Positions 33,106 through 38,921 of a stretch of DNA of 38,921 bases are shown here, in pieces (the first letter of the stretch is position 1; each line of letters opens with the position of its first letter). Source of the DNA: Thermoleophilia bacterium (GTDB lineage: Bacteria; Actinomycetota; Thermoleophilia; BMS3ABIN01); the NCBI GenBank assembly GCA_014874175.1, contig JACWAD010000009.1, positions 1 to 38,921 on the forward strand, read 5' to 3'. The position numbers and the translations under genes are program-made. The notes under the pieces are model-generated. The model did no database searches, was not told the origin of the DNA, and saw nothing but the letters and a program-made list of their open reading frames with translations.

Positions 33106-33815
33106 CCGGCCAGGAGGGCGGGGGGCCGGCAAAACCGTTGACAATCGGCGCCGTCGTCAAATTGCTGAAGCCTGACTTTAGCGACATCAGCATCAGCAAG
33201 ATCCGTTACTTGGAAGATGAAAAACTGATATCGCCGCGGCGGACGCCGGGAGGCTACCGCCTCTTCTCCAAGGCTGACATCGAGCGGCTGCGCACTGTCC
33301 TGACCCTGCAACGCGATGAATTCCTGCCTCTCAAAGTCATTCGCCAGGAGCTTTCCCGGAAAGGAACCGTGGCCGTCAGGCCGGCCGGCATGCGCCGGTT
33401 TAAGAAAATCAGCCTGCAGGCACCGGCAAGGGAGTCGCGCTCATACACCCTGGAGGAGGCCCTGGAGGCAGCCGGGGCGGATGCCCGGCTGGTCAAGGAG
33501 CTGGAAGATTACGGCCTCATCGCCGGCGTCACCCGGACAGGCGTCAAGCACTACGATCAGACGGACGTCGAAGTGATGGCGGCGGCGTCGGATCTGGCCC
33601 GCTATGGCATTGGTGCCAGAAATCTGCGAACGCTCAAAAGTTCTGTTGACCGAGAATCTTCATTGCTGTTGCAAGTGCTTTCACCGACGCTGCAGTCGCG
33701 CAATCCGCAGACACGCAAACAGGGAATCGCCGCCCTTGAGAACATGGCAACCGTCTCCTCACACCTCAAACATTTGCTGCTGATCAAAGACCTGCGCAAT
33801 TTTGCCTCGAGGTGA
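33102..33815 (+). CDS. ftsR: MerR-family regulator, FtsR-like
   Basis: The 237-residue protein has a MerR-type winged helix at about 13-75 (TIGAVVKLLKPDFSDISISK, then KIRYLEDEKLISPRRTPGGY), followed by a long helical C-terminal part including TLEEALEAAGADARLVKELE. FtsR, a MerR-type activator of ftsZ in Corynebacterium, lies directly downstream of the garA/odhI gene across actinobacteria, and the same pairing with a 4-bp overlap is seen here. The N-terminus lacks the short sensor domain of metal-responsive MerR proteins. The target genes cannot be read from this window. Confidence 0.82.
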   Translation: MTGQEGGGPAKPLTIGAVVKLLKPDFSDISISKIRYLEDEKLISPRRTPGGYRLFSKADIERLRTVLTLQRDEFLPLKVIRQELSRKGTVAVRPAGMRRFKKISLQAPARESRSYTLEEALEAAGADARLVKELEDYGLIAGVTRTGVKHYDQTDVEVMAAASDLARYGIGARNLRTLKSSVDRESSLLLQVLSPTLQSRNPQTRKQGIAALENMATVSSHLKHLLLIKDLRNFASR

Positions 33816-33913
33816 AGCCTGCAAAACATGACTGTGTACGCACAACGGGATCATCCAGGTCGCGCCCTTTTGTGTCTTCGCTCTGACGTGGTCCTCAACT
33901 GAAAGGAGAAATT

Positions 33914-34435
33914 TTGGACCTTGCCGCCCGCATCCGCGATATTCCCGACTTTCCCAAAAAAGGCATCGTTTTTAAAGACATAACGCCGCTGCTTCAGGAT
34001 GCGGAAGCGCTCCGCTACGCCGTCGACAAGATGGCCGAGTTTGGAGTGGGGAAGAAGGTTGATATTGTCCTGGGAGCTGAAGCAAGAGGCTTTATTCTGG
34101 GAGCGACACTGGCCTACACCCTGGGCGCCGGCTTCGTGCCGGCCAGAAAGCCGGGCAAGCTTCCTTTTGCCACAGTTGCGACAGAATATGAGCTCGAATA
34201 CGGCACGGACAGCCTCGAGATTCACGAAGACGCCATCAAGCCGGGAAGCCGCGTTCTGGTTCATGATGACTTGCTGGCCACGGGGGGGACCGCCAGGGCT
34301 AAATGCGACCTGGTCGAGAAGCTGGGGGGCGAAGTTGTGGGCCTTGCTTTTGTTATCGAGCTTTCCTTCCTTGGCGGCAGGGAAAAGCTGAAGGGTTACG
34401 ACCTGCTCAGCCTGGTGAATATCGAGGCGGAATAA
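33914..34435 (+). CDS. apt: Adenine phosphoribosyltransferase
   Basis: The 173-residue enzyme makes AMP from adenine and PRPP (purine salvage). It begins with [20 protein letters not shown], typical of Apt, has the base-binding EARGF and [11 protein letters not shown], and the PRPP loop [14 protein letters not shown] at 114-127. It starts at TTG 33914, preceded by AAAGGAG seven bases upstream. A 98-bp gap after ftsR holds no clear promoter or terminator, so it may read through from that operon or have its own start. Confidence 0.95.
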   Translation: MDLAARIRDIPDFPKKGIVFKDITPLLQDAEALRYAVDKMAEFGVGKKVDIVLGAEARGFILGATLAYTLGAGFVPARKPGKLPFATVATEYELEYGTDSLEIHEDAIKPGSRVLVHDDLLATGGTARAKCDLVEKLGGEVVGLAFVIELSFLGGREKLKGYDLLSLVNIEAE

Positions 34436-34480
34436 TACATCCGCGCCGGATCCGATTCGGTTCAATTTCGCACAACAGGC

Positions 34481-35569
34481 TTAGCTATAGATTTCCGCCG
34501 TCACGTAACCGATGCCATCCAGCCCAAGAGCCTGGGCGGCGGCGTAGGAAAGATCGAGTATGCGGCCGCCCACGTAAGGCCCGCGGTCGTTTATCCTGAC
34601 AAAAACAGAGCGGCCATCGTAACTTATCTTAAGCCATGTTCCAAAGGGCAGGGTTCTGCTTGCCGCCGTGTACGCGTACATGTTGTAAATCTCGCCGCTG
34701 GCGGTGCGCTGGCCGTTAAAGCCGGGTCCATACCAACTGGCCACGCCGGCGATAATTATCCCCGAAGGGTTCAGGCCGGACGGCTGACTGTCGCCGAGGG
34801 TAACGGTTGGGGAGCTGCCTTCCAGTCCGGCCATCTGATCGGCGACCGAACCTGCCTGGGCCTGCACCCGTGCCGCCTCGGCTTCTTCCCTGGCCTGCGC
34901 CTGGGCCAGCTCGGCCGTGGCTTCGTTTAAGTTTTTCTGACCCGTTTCTATCTGGCTCTCAAGCTGCGCTTTCTGATTTTCCAGGGCCCCGAGGTCGGCC
35001 GCGCTCTCCTGCTTCAGCATGTCAACCTGTTTTTGCAGCGCCTGCACTTCCTCAGCCTGGATTTTTACCCTGGCTACCATCTTTTCATCATTCTCGGAAA
35101 TTGTCGCCAGGTACGACAGGCGGGAAAGCGCGTCTGAGAAGCTTACGCTCGACAAAATGACAGAATAATCTTCATCTCCGCCAAGCTTGTAGATAGCCGA
35201 GAGCCTGCCATCGAACATGCTCAAGGTGCTTTCATACCTGCCTCGCGCTTCTTCCAGGCGGTCGTTCGCGCCTGCCAGCTCGGCACGGTTATGATCAAGG
35301 TATTGCTCCGCATCGGCGATATTTAAATCAAGAACCGCCATTTTCGATTGCTCCTGCTCCAGCGACACCTGCTGGTATTGGATCTTGGCGGCAATATCGG
35401 CAGAGCCTTCCTGAGTGGAGGGGCCGGTCGCCTTGTTTCCTGCAAATTGCTGAGCCAGCGAAACGGGGACAAACGTGAAGACCAACGGAATCGCAACGAT
35501 CACGGCAAGCAGGGCTATGCGCAAATTTCCGGGTCTGATTGTCTTCAATTTATGCTGGATCGGTTTCAC
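34481..35569 (-). CDS. Secreted coiled-coil protein with C-terminal RlpA-like double-psi beta-barrel
   Basis: The 362-residue protein has an N-terminal signal or anchor segment (ALLAVIVAIPLVFTFVPVSLA, with a plausible cleavage after Ala). Residues about 60-235 form long coiled coils interrupted by a region (YSVILSSVSFSDALSRLSYL) similar to the hinge of PcsB/CwlO-type FtsEX-controlled hydrolases. The last 90 residues are an RlpA-like barrel: GVASWYGPGFNGQRTASGE, LPFGTWLKI, and VRINDRGPYVGGRILDLS with the catalytic-type Asp. It probably cleaves or binds peptidoglycan outside the membrane. The GTG start has a weak ribosome site. It converges on apt. Confidence 0.88.
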   Translation of the reverse strand: MKPIQHKLKTIRPGNLRIALLAVIVAIPLVFTFVPVSLAQQFAGNKATGPSTQEGSADIAAKIQYQQVSLEQEQSKMAVLDLNIADAEQYLDHNRAELAGANDRLEEARGRYESTLSMFDGRLSAIYKLGGDEDYSVILSSVSFSDALSRLSYLATISENDEKMVARVKIQAEEVQALQKQVDMLKQESAADLGALENQKAQLESQIETGQKNLNEATAELAQAQAREEAEAARVQAQAGSVADQMAGLEGSSPTVTLGDSQPSGLNPSGIIIAGVASWYGPGFNGQRTASGEIYNMYAYTAASRTLPFGTWLKISYDGRSVFVRINDRGPYVGGRILDLSYAAAQALGLDGIGYVTAEIYS

Positions 35570-35697
35570 GCTGGTACTATCGTCTGCAAAGGAAAAGAGT
35601 TTAACATTAAGTGCTCATCCTATTAGCTCGGTGAAGCCTGAAGAGCATTGAGAGGGTATGACAGCTTCCTGAGACTTTCTTCCGGCCGAAATATCTA

Positions 35698-36120
35698 TCA
35701 GACGGCGAAAAGTTTTTGCGGTCTCAATACATTCAGGTTTTTAACCGTAACCCCGCTTCTGCCTGACAGGGATACCCCAAATGTTAGGATGCTCCCATTC
35801 CACGCCAGCGTATGGCCGTTGCCGTTTAAGGTGACGCCATTGTTGTCTATTATGGATGTTGTCAACGCAGTCGGTCATGGTTACATCGCTGGTCATTGTG
35901 CAGGTCAGAGTGGCGGAGTTCCAAGTGCCGATTCCCTTGGCGGTGCAATCTCCGCGGCGGGGGTGTTGTTGATATGAAGTGTTACAGCCGAGCTAGTTGG
36001 GCTGGCTGATGCCATTGCCACAGGCAGTAAAAGACTGGCCCCGACCAGGGCAAAAAGAAGAACGCCTTTTGCGCCCGGTGTCCTCCTAAGACATTTCAGA
36101 AATGTGTTTAAATTCCTCAT
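35698..36120 (-). pseudogene. Broken secreted right-handed beta-helix protein
   Basis: An ATG at 36120 with AAAGGGGG upstream opens a clear signal peptide (VLLFALVGASLLLPVAMASA, cleaved before SP). That frame ends after 71 codons at 35905. Homologous-looking sequence continues in other frames. Near 35900-35935 one frame reads GIGTWNSATLTCTMTSDVT; near 35750-35850 another reads IIDNNGVTLNGNGHTLAWNG and then SGRSGVTVKNLNV, which are typical rungs of a parallel beta-helix (NosD/pectate-lyase-like). At least two frameshifts separate these, and the last frame stops at 35698. It looks like a short decayed fragment of an exported protein rather than a working gene. Confidence 0.7.
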
Positions 36121-36310
36121 TTCATTCCCCCTTTAGGGGTTAGACGTGGCCGGGCTTACTGATCGATCAATGTATCTCAATTTCTGCTGGTTTTCCACTT
36201 TCTTCCTTAAGCGGCAAGGCGCATCCCCAGCTTAATATCAAAGGCGGTGTTGCCAATACCAAGCAGAAGCGGTGGTAAAAATGGCGGCGCTTTCCTAATT
36301 AGTTGCTAGC

Positions 36311-36358
36311 GGTGGCGGGGCCCGAACCTGTGGCCACGCGGATTATGATTTTCAGTGT
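36311..36358 (-). other. tRNA 3'-half-like remnant
   Basis: On the minus strand the sequence reads ACTGAAAATC, like a tRNA-Phe(GAA) anticodon arm, then an AATCCGCGTGGCC stretch, then GGTTCGGGCCCCGCCACC resembling a T arm plus acceptor 3' side. The T stem has two mismatches, the 5' half of a tRNA is missing and no CCA follows. It is not a functional tRNA. It may be a relic of an integration (att) site beside the broken beta-helix gene. Confidence 0.35.
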
Positions 36359-36381
36359 CAAGTTTACATAATATATATTAT
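36349..36381 (+). promoter_or_regulatory. AT-rich palindrome and possible promoter upstream of murT
   Basis: ATAATATATATTAT at 36368-36381 is a perfect 14-bp palindrome. Read forward, TTTTCA (36349-36354), 17 bp and TATATA (36372-36377) resemble the promoter found at 28149-28177. An extended -10 (TGCTATACT, 36510-36518) lies closer to murT and may be the real one. The rest of 36121-36554 contains no gene that I can support. Confidence 0.35.
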
Positions 36382-36554
36382 CGTGCATGACTGGTGCGGC
36401 GATCGCGCATGGCTGGGATGGCAATTTTAACAGCCGTTAGCTTGTACGCCGTTCTTTGCGCGATTGCCCGCCTGGCAGGCGGCAAAACGATGCGGTTGGA
36501 TGTCCCCGTTGCTATACTAGCGGAGTAGTCATACAGCCGGCCCGGCCCCGAAAA

Positions 36555-37967
36555 ATGGACAAAATACAGGATTTAACACCCAGTATGAGCGCCAAGATTG
36601 CTCTGGCGCGCGCAATTGGCGCGCTTAGCAGCCGCATTGGCCACGGCGGCACGACGCTTCCCGGGCACGTTATCCGTTTCCTGGACAGCGATATATCCCG
36701 GCGCCTCAGCCGCAAAATAAGCCAGGGATGCGTATTGATATCGGCTACAAACGGAAAGACGACGGCAAGCGCGATGGCCGCAAGCATTCTTAAAGATAGT
36801 GGGGCGCAGGTTACAAGGAACAGGGAGGGAGCAAATCTGGCCGCGGGCGTGGCAACGGCGCTCATTAGAAATTCTTCCCTGGCCGGCAGGCCGGCTGCCG
36901 ATATCGGGCTTTTTGAGGTCGATGAAGCCGTTTTCCCGGCGCTCGCGGGGCAGCTTAAGCCGCGGGCCGTGCTGCTGATGAACCTGTTTCGGGACCAGCT
37001 CGACCGCTATGGCGAGCTTGAGCATATTGCAGATATGTGGCTGTCTGCCGTGAGGCAGCTGGACCGGACAACCACGATTATCAATGCCGACGACCCCCTG
37101 GTTGCGGAAATGGCAAAGCTGAGGCCGGCAGCGTCGCTCTGTTTTGGCATTGAGGACTCAGCCGCCGGCGGCCTGATTATGCAGCACGCGTCCGACTCCA
37201 AGTACTGCACCGTCTGCGGCCACCCTTTCGAGTACGAAGTCTTTTTCATGGGGCACTTGGGTAAATACCATTGCCCGCATTGCGGCAACAAGCGCCCCTC
37301 CCCTGCCATTTTTGCCGAAAATGTGCGCCTCAACGGCATGAACGGCTCTTCTTTCGACCTGGTAACGCCCGAGTGGCGCCAGACGGTGAGCATTTCCCTG
37401 CCCGGCCTTTACAACGTTTACAATGCCCTGGGCGCAGCCGCCTGCGGTTATGGCCTGGGGATGGCCGCCGGGCAAATAAAAAACGGCCTGGAGCAGTTTG
37501 GCGCCGCCTTTGGCCGGGTGGAAAGGCTGAAAATCGGCGGCAAGACGGTCTGCCTGCTGCTGGTAAAAAATCCCGCCGGATTTAACGAGGTTGTGCGCAC
37601 CCTCCTGATCGAGCCGGGCGGGAAAAACCTGCTCCTGGCGTTAAACGACAAGATAGCCGACGGCCGCGACATATCCTGGATTTGGGATGTGGACCTGGAG
37701 GCGCTTGACGGGAAAGTAACTACCGTCACCTGCAGCGGCACCAGGGCGGCTGAGATGGCGATGCGGCTAAAATATGCCGGGCAGAATACAGACAGGTTAA
37801 AGGTCAGGCCCGATTTGAACGCAGCCCTCAAAGTGGCCCTGGCCCACACCCCTGACGGTGAAACTCTCTACGTGCTTCCCACCTACACCGCCATGCTCGC
37901 CATCAGGCAGATTATTCACAAGCACTTTCAGCCCGAGGGCGAGATGGGAGACCTGGTGTGGAGATAA
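36555..37967 (+). CDS. murT: Lipid II isoglutaminyl synthase, MurT subunit
   Basis: With GatD this enzyme amidates the D-Glu of lipid II to D-isoglutamine in actinobacteria and Gram-positive cocci. The 470-residue Mur-ligase-like protein has the ATP loop ATNGKTT at 64-70, the MurT signature LMNLFRDQLDRYGELE at 141-156, and the MurT-specific zinc ribbon with Cys218, Cys221, Cys240 and Cys243. The C-terminal domain has PAGFNEV and LLLALNDKIADGRDISWIWD. I use the ATG at 36555; there is no clear ribosome site, and ATG 36585 (MSAKIALARA) is an alternative. gatD follows by 55 bp with the heptad array between them. Confidence 0.94.
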   Translation: MDKIQDLTPSMSAKIALARAIGALSSRIGHGGTTLPGHVIRFLDSDISRRLSRKISQGCVLISATNGKTTASAMAASILKDSGAQVTRNREGANLAAGVATALIRNSSLAGRPAADIGLFEVDEAVFPALAGQLKPRAVLLMNLFRDQLDRYGELEHIADMWLSAVRQLDRTTTIINADDPLVAEMAKLRPAASLCFGIEDSAAGGLIMQHASDSKYCTVCGHPFEYEVFFMGHLGKYHCPHCGNKRPSPAIFAENVRLNGMNGSSFDLVTPEWRQTVSISLPGLYNVYNALGAAACGYGLGMAAGQIKNGLEQFGAAFGRVERLKIGGKTVCLLLVKNPAGFNEVVRTLLIEPGGKNLLLALNDKIADGRDISWIWDVDLEALDGKVTTVTCSGTRAAEMAMRLKYAGQNTDRLKVRPDLNAALKVALAHTPDGETLYVLPTYTAMLAIRQIIHKHFQPEGEMGDLVWR

Positions 37968-37972
37968 TAAAG

Positions 37973-38035
37973 CGGATGCTGCATGCCGGACTTTGATGCT
38001 GGACAACCCGAAACTTTGAACTTTGAACTTTGAAC
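37973..38035. repeat. Heptad array (9 units) between murT and gatD
   Basis: The 63 bases after the murT stop divide into nine 7-mers, ending in three tandem TTTGAAC units (38015-38035). Read on the minus strand it gives GTTCAAA units, then GTTTCGG, then AGCATCA-like and finally GCATCCG units. That is the same order of TTT-type then CATCC-type units as at 2525-2559 and 27390-27515, but inverted. The array overlaps the first four codons of gatD as annotated. Confidence 0.75.
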
Positions 38036-38760
38036 TGAGAATTGCGCATCTTTACCCGGATCTGATGAATATTTACGCAGACCGGGGCAACATTATTGCG
38101 CTGGTCAACCGCTGCCGCTGGCGCGGCATTGATGTGCATGTCGATGAATTCAGCCCGGACCGGACTCCTGCCTGGGATGACTACGACTTCTTTTACCTGG
38201 GCGGCGGTCAGGACCGCGAGCAGCAACTGGTGGCTGAGAACCTTGCCGCCAAGGGAGCCGGGCTGACGGGCGCAGTCGAGCAGGGAGCGGCCCTGCTGGC
38301 CATTTGCGGCGGTTACCAGCTGCTGGGCCAGTATTACCGCACAGCAGGCGGACTGACGATGGAAGGCGTGGGGCTGTTTCAGGCATACACCGTCGCCGGC
38401 CAGCGGCGGCTGATTGGCAATGTCGTGGCTAGATGCAGCCTGGACGGCGTTTTATTGGAACTGGCAGGATTCGAGAACCATTCCGGAAAAACCTTCCTGA
38501 CCGGGGATGGACAGCCACTGGGCCGGATTGTCGCCGGCTTTGGCAATAACGCCGAAGACGGGACGGAAGGAATAATATACAAGAGCGCCATCGGAACTTA
38601 TCTTCACGGTCCGCTCCTGCCCAAGAACCCGGAGCTGACTGACTTCCTGCTAGGGCGTTCGCTCATGCATCGTTACGGGAAGGAGGTTGTCCTGACGCCC
38701 CTGGATGACTGCCTGGAGAAAGAAGCGCACAGAGTGGCGGTGGCGCAGGTCCGGTATTAA
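38023..38760 (+). CDS. gatD: Lipid II isoglutaminyl synthase, glutaminase subunit GatD
   Basis: This is a 245-residue class I (CobB/CobQ-like) glutamine amidotransferase that delivers ammonia to MurT. It begins with LRIAHLYPDLMNIYADRGN, typical of GatD, has the nucleophile Cys95 in LLAICGGYQLLG, and the catalytic His in GTYLHGPLLPKNPELTD. The only usual start in frame before that conserved N-terminus is the TTG at 38023, which belongs to the TTTGAAC repeat; no Shine-Dalgarno precedes it. The repeat encodes the first residues. Termination is at 38760, right beside the proS terminator. Confidence 0.93.
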   Translation: MNFELRIAHLYPDLMNIYADRGNIIALVNRCRWRGIDVHVDEFSPDRTPAWDDYDFFYLGGGQDREQQLVAENLAAKGAGLTGAVEQGAALLAICGGYQLLGQYYRTAGGLTMEGVGLFQAYTVAGQRRLIGNVVARCSLDGVLLELAGFENHSGKTFLTGDGQPLGRIVAGFGNNAEDGTEGIIYKSAIGTYLHGPLLPKNPELTDFLLGRSLMHRYGKEVVLTPLDDCLEKEAHRVAVAQVRY

Positions 38761-38779
38761 AAAACCGGAGGCTGCCGGT
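38759..38779 (-). terminator. Intrinsic terminator of proS
   Basis: On the minus strand ACCGG pairs with CCGGT around a 6-nt loop, followed by six T residues (38764-38759). It overlaps the proS stop by one base and ends inside the gatD stop codon, so the two convergent genes share it. Confidence 0.75.
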
Positions 38780-38921
38780 CAAGACAGGCCGTTTAACAGG
38801 CTGGCAATCCCGGCGGCCGCTTCCCCGGCTTCAAACTTCTGCTCCTCTCCCCCGCGCCTGAGCGCGACTTCCACTCCGCCTCCGGCCACGGCGCGCTTGC
38901 CGATCGTAACCCGGACCGGGC
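38779..38921 (-). CDS. proS: Prolyl-tRNA synthetase, C-terminal end (partial)
   Basis: The last 46 codons of a minus-strand gene are present and the rest lies beyond the window. PVRVTIGKRAVAGGGVEVAL followed by RRGGEEQKF matches the end of the anticodon-binding domain of bacterial ProRS, in which a VGKR-type strand and an R-R-pair precede a short final helix. The assignment rests on this short stretch. It converges on gatD. Confidence 0.7.
   Translation of the reverse strand, partial: PVRVTIGKRAVAGGGVEVALRRGGEEQKFEAGEAAAGIASLLNGLS

Noticed and set aside
36311-36358. Functional tRNA gene
   Set aside because: There is only a 3'-half-like segment with T-stem mismatches and no acceptor partner or D arm.

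Overview
The window looks like chromosomal DNA from a high-GC, probably deep-branching member of the Actinomycetota. Support comes from gene content: a MurT-GatD pair (amidation of lipid II), a GarA-like FHA protein translationally coupled to an FtsR-like MerR regulator, and a small RsiG-like anti-sigma factor. I cannot place it more precisely. About 35 genes or gene remnants are recognisable, with frequent GTG and TTG starts and many 1-14 bp gene overlaps.

Layout. 1-2.6 kb: PEBP-family lipoprotein, tRNA-Gln(CUG) on the minus strand, pilT with a strong terminator, tRNA-Pro(CGG). 2.9-4.8 kb: a zinc-free MDR oxidoreductase and a divergent HemK/PrmC-like methyltransferase. 4.9-8.9 kb (minus): zwf-cydA-cydB, where cydA has a frameshift and an in-frame TGA. 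9.0-9.2 kb: a palindromic intergenic repeat. 9.2-27.1 kb (minus): one long unit transcribed pgi-gnd-nuoA-B-CD-E-F-G-H-I-J-K-L-M-N, with gnd overlapping nuoA by 10 bp. 27.1-30.7 kb: a heptanucleotide repeat array running up to a pgsA-like gene, then a sugar nucleotidyltransferase fused to a degenerate phosphomannomutase domain. 30.8-31.9 kb (minus): mglB-like roadblock gene and mglA GTPase. 32.0-34.4 kb (plus): RsiG-like, small conserved protein, GarA-like, FtsR-like, apt. 34.5-35.6 kb: coiled-coil/RlpA-like secreted protein. 35.7-36.4 kb: a broken secreted beta-helix gene and a tRNA-like remnant. 36.6-38.8 kb: murT-gatD. The end holds the 3' tail of a minus-strand proS.

How it fits together. 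The pgi, gnd and zwf products form the entry to the oxidative pentose phosphate pathway and sit beside a complete 13-gene complex I with a fused NuoCD and the NADH module NuoEFG. A bd-type terminal oxidase lies downstream but its subunit I gene is broken as read. PilT, MglA/roadblock and the RsiG-like protein suggest surface motility and c-di-GMP-responsive control. GarA and FtsR suggest control of central nitrogen/carbon metabolism and of division. The most unexplained structure is a family of oriented 7-bp-periodic intergenic arrays that abut tRNA-Pro, pgsA and gatD, interrupt nuoH-nuoI, and in gatD appear to supply the start codon.
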